This document shows positions 22,510 to 28,705 of a stretch of 28,705 bases of DNA, in pieces. Both the position numbers and the translations under genes were made by a program. The DNA comes from CAZCTC01 sp964501335 (GTDB lineage Bacteria > Chloroflexota > Anaerolineae > B4-G1 > SLSP01), in contig CAZCTC010000091.1 in assembly GCA_964501335.1 (NCBI GenBank), positions 1 through 28,705 of the forward strand. The letters run 5' to 3'. Below the pieces are notes generated by a model. The model searched no databases and was not told where the DNA came from. It saw only the letters and a list, made by a program, of their open reading frames with translations. Each line of letters begins with the position of its first letter. Within the stretch, counting starts at the first letter, position 1.

Positions 22510-22536
22510 GACCTAAATCTAAAACTAAGAAAACTC

Positions 22537-23256
22537 TCAGAGTCGCGCGGCCGCCTCCGCATCGACAAACCACAGCAAAGAACCCGCCGTATGGATTGTC
22601 TGCACCGGCAAAAGGTCCGGCATGTAAGGTCCATTGAAAACCTGTCGCAAGCGCTCTGCCTTTTGAGGCCCGCTGATCAACATCACCCCATGAGCCGCCG
22701 CGTTAAACGCCACCGGCGTCAGCGTAACCCGGGCTACGCCCAGTTTGGGAACCTTCACCGACATCACCCATCGGTCCGCTTCATGAATCACCGGAGTGTT
22801 CGGAAATAACGAAGCCGTATGGCCGTCATCGCCCATCCCTAACAACACCAGATCAAAGCGCGGAATCTGACCAAAAAACTGCCGCAACGTTCGCTCATAA
22901 ACCATGGCCGCCATCTCCGGCGGCAACTCCCCCGGTATTCGATGGACATTTCCTTTGGGTACCGGAATTTCCTCTAAAAAAGTCCGCCGGGCCATCCCAT
23001 AATTGCTCTCTGGATGCTCCGGAGGCACACACCGTTCATCTCCCCAAAAGAAAAAGACCCGGCTCCAATCGATCCCCGCCTCCGTGCCCACCCGCGCCAA
23101 TCGCGCATAGATCGCCTGCGGACTCTTCCCCCCCGACAACGCCATGGTAAACTGTCCCCGCAAAGCCTGGCTTTCGACGGCCAGCGCCGTAATATAATCG
23201 GTCGCGGCATTCGTCAACGCTTCCATATCTCGATAAATCAATAAATTACGGTTCAT
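22537..23256 (-). CDS. pgl: 6-phosphogluconolactonase
   Basis: 239 residues from ATG 23256, which lies inside the 3' end of zwf with GAGGAG four bases upstream; an 11-base overlap. A 14-codon longer frame has no better start. The bacterial 6PGL (DevB-type) motifs are present: FTMALSGGKSPQAIYARLA, FFWGDERCVPPEHPESNY and LLGMGDDGHTASLFP, the last bearing the catalytic His. It hydrolyses 6-phosphogluconolactone to 6-phosphogluconate in the cytoplasm, directly after the reaction of the upstream gene product. The overlap indicates translational coupling to zwf. No 6-phosphogluconate dehydrogenase gene is present in this window. Confidence 0.95.
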   Translation of the reverse strand: MNRNLLIYRDMEALTNAATDYITALAVESQALRGQFTMALSGGKSPQAIYARLARVGTEAGIDWSRVFFFWGDERCVPPEHPESNYGMARRTFLEEIPVPKGNVHRIPGELPPEMAAMVYERTLRQFFGQIPRFDLVLLGMGDDGHTASLFPNTPVIHEADRWVMSVKVPKLGVARVTLTPVAFNAAAHGVMLISGPQKAERLRQVFNGPYMPDLLPVQTIHTAGSLLWFVDAEAAARL

Positions 23257-24712
23257 CCTGCTCCTCACCCACATTCCCACAGCTTCGACACCAACCACCC
23301 TCGACTACAATCAACTGATCGGCGCTGGATGGGCCCCAACTCCCTCCGCTATACCCGGCAACTTCATTTAACGACAACAAAGGACCAACCAGCGTCCAGG
23401 CCCGCTCAATTTCATCCGCCCGGCCAAAAAGAGCGGCATCCCCCTGTAAAGCATCCAACAATAACCGCTCATAGGCCTCCGGCAACGCATCCGTCCCAAA
23501 TTTTTCGCCATAGTGAAAATCCATGGAGACTGAATCCGTTTGCATTCCAGTTCCCGGTTTTTTAATCTCAAAGCGCAGCTGGATTCCCTCATCCGGTTGC
23601 AAACATAAGGCCAGCCGGTTAGATGCCAGCCCGGCCTCCTGAGCAAAAAGCAAATGCGGCACCGGCTTGAACTGCATCACAATCTCCGTCAATTTACGCT
23701 CCAGCCGTTTCCCGGATCGCAAATAAAAAGGAACCCCCTGCCAGCGCCAGTTATCAATGTACAACCGCACGGCGGTAAAAGTCGGCGTCTTTGAATCGGC
23801 CCCCACTTCCGGCTCCTGGCGATATCCCTCATATTGCCCCAAAACGCAATCGTCCGGAACGATCTGCCGGACAGCCTGCAACACCTTAAGTTTCTCATCC
23901 CGCAACGCCTGCGCCGAGAAAACAACCGGCGGTTCCAAAGCCACCAGCGTCAACAGTTGCAGCAAATGGTTCTGCAACATATCTCGTAATACCCCGGATT
24001 GATCGTAATAGCCGCCGCGCCGTCCAATCCCCTCATCCTCAGCGACCGTGATCTGCACCGAACTGATGTAATTCCGATTCCACAACGGCTCAAAAATCGC
24101 ATTGGCAAACCGTAAAGTAAGAATATTCTGGACCGTCTCTTTGCCCAAATAGTGATCGATCCGGTAAATCTGCTCCTCAGAAAAAACGGCATGGATCGCC
24201 TCATTCAAAAGCCGGGCACTTTCCAGATCATGCCCAAACGGCTTCTCCACGACAATTCGACTCCATCCGGCACTGTGATTCAACCCGGCCTCGCCCAGAT
24301 GCTTCAGAATCACCGTATACAGCTCTGGCGGAACGGCCAGATAAAACAAATGATTGCCCCCGCTCCCGGATTCCTGGTCCAAACGCTCCAGATACGCTCG
24401 CAGTTGTTGATAGGTCTGCGGATCATCGTACTCGCCGGATAAATAATGGTGCCGCGGAGCCAGCGCTCCCCATCGCTGACAGACCCCCGGCTTCAAGCGA
24501 GCATATTCTGTCACTCCCTCATAAAGCCGGGTGTGAAATTCCTCTTCGGTAAACCCACTGCGCGCCACCCCCAGAATCTGTGTCTGAGGATGCAAAAGCG
24601 CCTCACAGGATAGACTGTGCAACGCCGGCACCAGCTTCCGCCGGGTCAAATCCCCCGAAGCCCCAAAAATAATGATGACCGCCGGCCCCGAGCCCCCCCA
24701 ATTGATCGCCAT
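23246..24712 (-). CDS. zwf: Glucose-6-phosphate 1-dehydrogenase
   Basis: 488 residues, normal for the family. N-terminal Rossmann motif IIFGASGDLTRRKLVPAL (near 14-31), VVEKPFGHDLESA with the conserved Lys, and active-site RIDHYLGKETVQNI (His/Asp and Lys) near residues 197-210. C-terminal phrases such as WRWQGVPFYLRSGKRL and MDFHYGEKFG and EAYERLLLDALQGD are typical of G6PDH. It oxidises glucose-6-phosphate to 6-phosphogluconolactone with NAD(P)+. The start ATG has GGAGG 7 bases upstream. A perfect -10 TATAAT on the minus strand lies at 24747-24752. It forms an operon with pgl. Confidence 0.97.
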   Translation of the reverse strand: MAINWGGSGPAVIIIFGASGDLTRRKLVPALHSLSCEALLHPQTQILGVARSGFTEEEFHTRLYEGVTEYARLKPGVCQRWGALAPRHHYLSGEYDDPQTYQQLRAYLERLDQESGSGGNHLFYLAVPPELYTVILKHLGEAGLNHSAGWSRIVVEKPFGHDLESARLLNEAIHAVFSEEQIYRIDHYLGKETVQNILTLRFANAIFEPLWNRNYISSVQITVAEDEGIGRRGGYYDQSGVLRDMLQNHLLQLLTLVALEPPVVFSAQALRDEKLKVLQAVRQIVPDDCVLGQYEGYRQEPEVGADSKTPTFTAVRLYIDNWRWQGVPFYLRSGKRLERKLTEIVMQFKPVPHLLFAQEAGLASNRLALCLQPDEGIQLRFEIKKPGTGMQTDSVSMDFHYGEKFGTDALPEAYERLLLDALQGDAALFGRADEIERAWTLVGPLLSLNEVAGYSGGSWGPSSADQLIVVEGGWCRSCGNVGEEQDEP

Positions 24713-24746
24713 CCCCTCACCTCCACCGCTTTAATCCCACGGAAAA

Positions 24747-24752
24747 ATTATA
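24747..24752 (-). promoter_or_regulatory. Probable -10 box of zwf-pgl
   Basis: A perfect TATAAT lies on the minus strand 34 bases before the zwf start. The expected -35 position holds CCGCGG-rich sequence with no TTGACA match, so an activator may be needed or the -35 may be unusual. Confidence 0.5.
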
Positions 24753-24779
24753 ACCCTTTTCCCCTCTCCGCGGAGTGCT

Positions 24780-24904
24780 GTCCTGAAAATAGCCGGGATT
24801 TTTAACGCAGAGGCGCAAAGTTGCAGAGGCGCAGAGCCAGAGAAAAATAGTTTATCCCTCTCTGCGTCTCTCTGCGATCTCTCCGCCTCTGCGTTAAAAT
24901 CTGT
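24780..24904. repeat. 'GCAGAG' imperfect palindromic repeat, copy 2
   Basis: TGTCCTGAAAATAGCCGGGA is followed by TTAACGCAGAGGCG, then GCAGAGGCGCAGAGCCAGAG, an AT spacer, CTCTCTGCGTCTCTCTGCGA and CGCCTCTGCGTTAA. The outer ends TTAACGCAGAGGCG and CGCCTCTGCGTTAA are perfect inverted repeats. As at 17528-17640 it is inserted between the TCCTGAAAATAG and CTGAATTTTCAT modules of the CAGA-hairpin element. Confidence 0.85.
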
Positions 24905-25345
24905 CTCTGAATTTTCATCTTTCGGGGTGCCGCCCCCAGCATGACCTTCTGTCCTGAAAATAGGCCTTTATGGCATGGCCCCGGCCTTATAGCGTCCCGC
25001 AAATGGCCCTTTCCCCGTAAAACACGACGCGCTGGATCGGAAGAGAGAACTTTTTTGTTTATGTTTTCGGCGGCTTCAGAAAGCCGCCGAAAACATAGCC
25101 CTTTTCCAGAATCGCCCCGGCGAAACACTCGGAGCCCTCCCCCTCACCTCGATGCTGATAACGTTCTCCGAACCCCTCTCCCTCCCGCATCGCTCGCAGC
25201 AATACCCTACAATGCTTCCTCTCGAATCGCGTCGCTACTTAACAACAAAACATGGGAGAGGGGGCCAGGGGGTGAGGGCCAGGCACCAAAACATAGCCCT
25301 TTTCCAGAGCCGCCCCGGCGACAAAGGCGGTCTACTTTCTACGGG
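24905..25345 (+). repeat. CAGA-hairpin intergenic repeat, longest copy
   Basis: The full left module (CTGAATTTTCATCTTTCGGG, CTTCTGTCCTGAAAATAGGC, TATGGCATGGCCCCGGCC, GCGTCCCGCAAATGGCCC, CACGACGCGCTGGATCGG) is followed by the hairpin at 25061-25096 (ATGTTTTCGGCGGCTT, CAGA, AAGCCGCCGAAAACAT). A right module with CCCTCCCCCTCACCTCGATG ends in a second right-arm scar (CCAAAACATAGCCCTTTTCC) near 25290 and GGCGGTCTACTTTCTAC. Together with the GCAGAG repeat it fills the whole 725-base gap between the divergent zwf and Sensor-domain genes. No gene is seen in it; an ORF of 108 codons over it is a repeat shadow. Confidence 0.88.
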
Positions 25346-25437
25346 CTAATTCCCCTTGCAACTTTCCCCAACCGAAAACGTAAAGTAAAATATTCTGCCG
25401 GCGGATTACCGCTATTGATAAAGAAAGGGGTTTTCGC

Positions 25438-26061
25438 ATGAATCGCTCGCCCACCATATTTGAAAGCCTGTTTGGCGTTGTCATCCAACCACGCACCTAT
25501 CTCAGCCTGCTCTATCTCTTGCTGGCCTTCCCGCTTGGACTGAGCTACTTCATCTATCTGGTAGTCGGACTCTCCCTGGGATTGGGTTTGCTCGTCGTCG
25601 GGATCGGATTCATCCTCCTCCCTCTGATTATGGGCTCCACCTGGATTTTCCTGATCATCGAACGACAGCTCACCATCTGGCTGCTCCAGATTCCACTCGC
25701 CCCACTCCCCACTCTGCCGGAAGGCTCCATCTGGGAACAACTTCGCCATCATGCCGGCAGCACTCTTGCCTGGAAAGGGCTCTTCTTCTCTTTTCTTAAA
25801 TTCCCACTGGGACTGATCAGTTTCGTCCTCGTCATTGTCTTAATTGCCCTCCCCGCCGGTCTGATGTCGGCCCCTTTCCTCTACGCCACGGTCCCCGTCA
25901 ACCTCGGCAGCTGGCACATCGACACTCTGCCCGAAGCCTTGACGGTCGCGGTCGGCGGGATTCTGGTCTTCTTCCTCTCCCTGCATGCCATCAACTACCT
26001 GGCCTATGGCTCAGGTCTGCTCTCCAAATTCTTCCTGGAATCAAAAGTTAGAAAAAATTAA
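25438..26061 (+). CDS. Stand-alone 'Sensor' domain (PF13796-like) membrane protein
   Basis: 207 residues with about five to six hydrophobic segments, covering nearly the whole length. PRTYLSLLYLLLAFPLGLSY, then LVVGLSLGLGLLVVGIGF and the IERQLTIWLL phrase match the pattern of PF13796. That domain is usually the N-terminal part of histidine kinases in actinobacteria and Chloroflexota. Here no kinase domain follows: the protein ends soon after a last membrane helix (LSKFFLESKVRKN). ATG 25438 has AAAGGGG 7 bases upstream. It stands alone between repeats and a hairpin terminator, so it is monocistronic. Its role could be membrane sensing with a separate partner or simply a structural membrane protein. 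Confidence 0.82.
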   Translation: MNRSPTIFESLFGVVIQPRTYLSLLYLLLAFPLGLSYFIYLVVGLSLGLGLLVVGIGFILLPLIMGSTWIFLIIERQLTIWLLQIPLAPLPTLPEGSIWEQLRHHAGSTLAWKGLFFSFLKFPLGLISFVLVIVLIALPAGLMSAPFLYATVPVNLGSWHIDTLPEALTVAVGGILVFFLSLHAINYLAYGSGLLSKFFLESKVRKN

Positions 26062-26076
26062 TGACCTCACAAACTA

Positions 26077-26111
26077 CAATTTCGCGCGCCCTTTGAGGGC
26101 GCGCGAAATTG
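26077..26111. terminator. Hairpin terminator between convergent genes
   Basis: CAATTTCGCGCGCCCT, loop TTG and AGGGCGCGCGAAATTG form a perfect 16-bp stem between the convergent 3' ends at 26061 and 26115. T-rich runs are weak on both sides, but position and strength favour bidirectional termination. The GCGCGC core and 16-bp length recall the repeat family, but the loop is not CAGA and no flank is present. Confidence 0.7.
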
Positions 26112-26114
26112 TAT

Positions 26115-26975
26115 CTATAAATGTAAAAACCGTTCCTGTAACTGCACGACCAGGGCTCCCGCCCGTGCTATATCCGGCGCTTCAGGCAAAACCGAATTCG
26201 CATACAAAGCCGCCAACCGCCCGGTATAATCCTCCGCCAGCTCGATCAAGGCCTCGTAAGTCAAACTCCCCCGCTTGATTCCCAACAACCATTCCCGATC
26301 GGGCCGCTTGACCTGCACCGCGCCCGTCTCCAAAATCTCTATCCCCATCTTCAACAACCGCATCAAATGCATGGCATGCTTGGTATCGTACCCAAAATGC
26401 GCCTCCAGCGCCGCTCGCTCGGGATTGCGATTCCGCCGCCACTCCTGGTATTGATTCCAATGTTTCAACGCATCCTGATAGGCCCGCTGAGCATCGTGAT
26501 CCGGAAACTTATATCGCCCCTCAGTTGCCCGGCCCCCAAATTCCTCCTGCACCGGCATATGCTCCGGCGGATCGACCAGCCAGCGATGATGCCCCTCCAG
26601 CCGCCGCAACTGCGCCATCGCATACTGCGAAAAAGTCTGCCCGGCCTGCCGCGTCAAAAACACCCCCCGCTCCGCAATCAACGCCTCGCCGTATTCATTA
26701 ATAAACAGTACATCTTCCGGCGCCGTATAGAGCATCTCCATAATATTGGGATTGCAATTCAACGCCAGCCGCACAAACTTCACCAGCGCATAGATCGCAT
26801 GATCGTGCGTCGGGCTCTCCCATTGCTCAAAATTCTCCAGCCCCAACAAATACTCCCGCCCGGGAATACAAATTCCCCGCGTGTCGGTGTCGCTCGTCTC
26901 CGTCTCCAGCCCATAAGCCCGGCTGCCCGAGATCACCTTATAAATAAGATTGGTCTCCCAGAAAGCCTCACTCAT
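26115..26975 (-). CDS. RlaP-like nucleotidyltransferase (PF10127), protein A
   Basis: 286 residues, soluble. The polymerase-beta-type nucleotidyltransferase motif is at the N-terminus: ISGSRAYGLETETSDTDTRG (about 15-34), with the GS and the DxD metal ligands intact and the 'AYG ... DTDxRG' spacing characteristic of the RlaP / YcgL-type family. A helical C-terminal half follows (LNCNPNIMEMLYTAPEDVLF, YDTKHAMHLMRLLKMGIEIL, YEALIELAEDY). The start ATG has a modest AGAGG site 4 bases upstream. It lies 71 bases downstream of a second member of the family in the same orientation. RlaP proteins are predicted nucleotidyltransferases linked to RNA repair. No RNA ligase is in this window, so the substrate is open. 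Confidence 0.88.
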   Translation of the reverse strand: MSEAFWETNLIYKVISGSRAYGLETETSDTDTRGICIPGREYLLGLENFEQWESPTHDHAIYALVKFVRLALNCNPNIMEMLYTAPEDVLFINEYGEALIAERGVFLTRQAGQTFSQYAMAQLRRLEGHHRWLVDPPEHMPVQEEFGGRATEGRYKFPDHDAQRAYQDALKHWNQYQEWRRNRNPERAALEAHFGYDTKHAMHLMRLLKMGIEILETGAVQVKRPDREWLLGIKRGSLTYEALIELAEDYTGRLAALYANSVLPEAPDIARAGALVVQLQERFLHL

Positions 26976-27046
26976 CGCGCCTCTAAGGGATCGTAAAAAA
27001 ATAACTTTCCAATTCTCACAACGTTTCTCCCTGAAAATTCGAGAAC

Positions 27047-27811
27047 TTATAAATTTACAGACCCTAACCGCAACCGGATCAAAAAATCTTCCAGAGCCGC
27101 CGCTGTCCCCGGCACCTCCGGCAATGTTGACGCCTCAAAGGCCGCATCCAGCTCCTGCAACAACCGGTTCAAACGCTCCCCATGGCTCGACAGCTCCTCC
27201 GTCGCCAGCTCGATCTTCTCCGCAGTCCGCTTCCGTTCGATCAACGCATCCACACCCGGCAATCGGAACTCCGCATTCAAATGGACCAGATTGGACTCCA
27301 CCTCACCGGTGCGCAGCAGATAAATCCCCGTCAACAATACCCGATAGACATAGAGCAACGTTTTCACCACTGGCGGAGACTCCTTCTCCAGCAGCCGTAT
27401 TTGATTGCGGGCAAAACCGGCATAATGATGATAAACATGCCGCGTAATCGCCCCCCGCCCTAAAGCCCGCAATTCCGCAAACTCCGCCCCCCCCTCGATC
27501 ACCAACGGGGAATAGAGCTGCTCCAACACATAGCCGTTCTTGTTGAGCAACAGCCCCAGATATTTCTTCAAATCGTGGAAGACCAGATCGACCTCCCGCC
27601 CCTCCTGGAAAAAAGTCTGCGAGATCGTCTCTTCCGGAGCCCGCATCCCCACAACCGCCGCCAGCGGCAATAGATAAACCCCGCGCAAATCCACATCGCT
27701 GTCGACTGAAGGGAATCCATACAGATGCGCCCCGCTCACCGTGACAAAAACCCGCCGGAACGGCGCTCGTTCTTCCAGAAAATCCAGATTTTGCAACCCC
27801 ACCCTATCCAT
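27047..27811 (-). CDS. RlaP-like nucleotidyltransferase (PF10127), protein B
   Basis: 254 residues. VTVSGAHLYGFPSVDSDVDL followed by RGVYLLP (about 24-50) keeps the G[SA], YG and DxDxRG elements. The position of the usual Ser in 'GS' is Ala (SGAHLYG). The third acidic residue could be in EVDLVFHDLKKYL. The C-terminal helical region (VYHHYAGFARNQIRLLEK, LLYVYRVLLTGIYLLRTGEV, LIERKRTAEKIEL) resembles the MNT-type C-terminal helices. The start ATG has GAGGTG 5 bases upstream. It is first of the pair and probably cotranscribed with protein A (26115-26975), from which it is clearly diverged. Confidence 0.87.
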   Translation of the reverse strand: MDRVGLQNLDFLEERAPFRRVFVTVSGAHLYGFPSVDSDVDLRGVYLLPLAAVVGMRAPEETISQTFFQEGREVDLVFHDLKKYLGLLLNKNGYVLEQLYSPLVIEGGAEFAELRALGRGAITRHVYHHYAGFARNQIRLLEKESPPVVKTLLYVYRVLLTGIYLLRTGEVESNLVHLNAEFRLPGVDALIERKRTAEKIELATEELSSHGERLNRLLQELDAAFEASTLPEVPGTAAALEDFLIRLRLGSVNL

Positions 27812-27949
27812 CCCGACACCTCACATCCTGAAAATGATCTATCCTTAAAATAGCCCGGCTTAAGGTGCGACGCACTTTCTATCCATAAACCACCCATTCA
27901 AACGGACCCATCTGAAGGCAAGCCACCTGGCCTTGCAAGATCAGAGTGC

Positions 27950-28310
27950 GTTGCACCTCTTTGAGAAATCCTCCTCACCCGCACAAGGCCCCTCTCCCGT
28001 AAGATACGCCGCGCGGTACGAAGCAGGCAGAGAGAATTTTTTTGTTGATGTTTTCGTGGTTTACCACTTCAGAAAGCCGCCGAAAACATCGGTCTTTTCC
28101 AGAACCGTCCCCGCGGCACTCTCTAAGCCCTCCCCCTCACTCCGATGCCGGCGGCGCATCTTCACAAAGAATCTCCTGGAAGCGCGTTACTCCTGTACAA
28201 CTGCATGGGGGAGGGTTGGGAGGGGGCAGCGCCAGGCAACCATTTTCATCCTTCGGGGTGCCGCCCCGGCATGGCCTTCTGTCCTGAAAATAGCCCACGC
28301 CGTGCAAAAA
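27950..28310 (+). repeat. CAGA-hairpin intergenic repeat, variant copy with fused second left module
   Basis: The flank CTCTCCCGTAAGATACGCCG, CGGTACGAAGCAGGCAGAG and a T-run precede the variant hairpin at 28048-28089 (ATGTTTTCGTGG, internal TTTACCACTTCAGAAAG, CCGCCGAAAACAT). The right module (CCCTCCCCCTCACTCCGATG, TTCACAAAGAATCTCC) then runs at about 28237 straight into a new left module (TTTTCATCCTTCGGGGTGCC, TGGCCTTCTGTCCTGAAAAT). Part of the 894-base gene-free stretch 27812-28705; bases 27812-27949 hold nothing recognisable. Confidence 0.82.
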
Positions 28311-28545
28311 TCTCCCCGAGGGCGGCCACATCGGGCCGCCCCTACCCGAACACCGCCAATGTAGGGGCGGGGTTACCCCGCCCGGCCCATCCCCAAATCA
28401 ACCTTCCCCAACGGAAAAGAATCCCCCACCGGGTAATTACCTTCGGAATCAATACATGGATACCTGCATCGGGCGAGGAAACTTCGCCCCTACACAGACA
28501 ATCTCCTGTAGGGGTACCCCTTGTGGGTACCCAATCTGACAAATC
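28311..28545. repeat. GTAGGGGCG-type short inverted repeats
   Basis: A cluster of short palindromic units: GGGCGGCC-ACATC-GGGCCGCCCC near 28320, GTAGGGGCGGGGTTACCCCG near 28361, AACTTCGCCCCTACAC near 28480, and TGTAGGGGTACCCCTTGTGG near 28506 with GGGTACCC repeats. GTAGGGGCG...CGCCCCTAC repeats are widespread between genes in several phyla. This block separates two copies of the CAGA-hairpin element. No gene is seen. Confidence 0.65.
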
Positions 28546-28549
28546 GTCT

Positions 28550-28705
28550 ATTTTCCTCTTTTGGGTACCACCCCCGGCATGGCCTTCTGTCCTGAAAATA
28601 GGCCTCTATGGCATGGCCCCGGCCTTATAGCGTCCCGCAAATGGCCCTTCCCCCGTAAAACACGCCGCGCTGGATCGGAAGAGAGAGTTTTTTTGTTGAT
28701 GTTTT
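28550..28705 (+). repeat. CAGA-hairpin intergenic repeat, cut by the window end
   Basis: The left module is nearly identical to 24905-25060: TGGCCTTCTGTCCTGAAAAT, TATGGCATGGCCCCGGCC, GCGTCCCGCAAATGGCCC, CACGCCGCGCTGGATCGG, AGAGAG and a T-run. It ends in GATGTTTT, the first bases of the hairpin. Confidence 0.88.

Noticed and set aside
28311..28545. Possible CRISPR array because of closely spaced short repeats
   Set aside because: The units are short inverted repeats of unequal sequence and spacing, with no constant repeat-spacer rhythm and no cas gene in the window.

Overview
The window looks like a chromosomal segment of a GC-moderate bacterium, most probably a member of the Chloroflexota (Anaerolineae-like). 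This is an inference from three things. There is a secreted beta-propeller protein ending in the YLPIIMR-type tail that I associate with that phylum. There is a stand-alone four-to-six-helix 'Sensor' domain protein, and a MoxR / DUF58 / DUF4350 / DUF4129 cluster accompanied by several GDPD-like multi-helix membrane proteins. No rRNA, tRNA, CRISPR array, transposase or phage gene was seen. Most genes lie on the minus strand.

Layout: (1) 172-1716 is a secreted beta-propeller protein (+). (2) 1966-3908 holds asnS and a small zinc-ribbon-like protein (-). (3) 4526-12988 holds two minus-strand transcription units: a multi-helix membrane protein (11951-12988) ended by a terminator, then a truncated paralogue, two full paralogues, DUF4129, DUF4350, MoxR ATPase and DUF58, with very short gaps or overlaps. 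(4) 13134-14830 is a lipoprotein plus SIMPL-domain pair closed by a strong terminator. (5) 15269-17484 is an OmpR/PhoB-type regulator with its PhoR/WalK-like histidine kinase. (6) 17948-21963 holds two paralogous secreted papain-family cysteine proteases, each carrying an N-terminal chagasin-like (I42) domain where a conventional propeptide would be; the second also has two ThuA/GATase-like domains on Thr-Pro linkers. (7) 21964-22536 is a long leader-like region with a near-consensus promoter, a 10-codon ORF and two terminators. (8) 22537-24712 is zwf-pgl, the oxidative pentose phosphate entry. (9) 25438-26061 is the stand-alone Sensor-domain protein (+). (10) 26115-27811 holds two RlaP-like (PF10127) nucleotidyltransferases.

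The intergenic spaces are crowded with a repeat family. Its core is a 36-nt hairpin with ends ATGTTTT...AAAACAT, a constant CAGA loop and a perfect 16-bp stem whose inner pairs change between copies but always remain paired. Five complete copies, two variant copies and two copies cut by the window ends are visible, embedded in a longer conserved flank and mixed with two other repeat families. The most unusual items are this compensating hairpin family, the inhibitor-protease fusions, and the untranslated transcription unit upstream of the larger protease.
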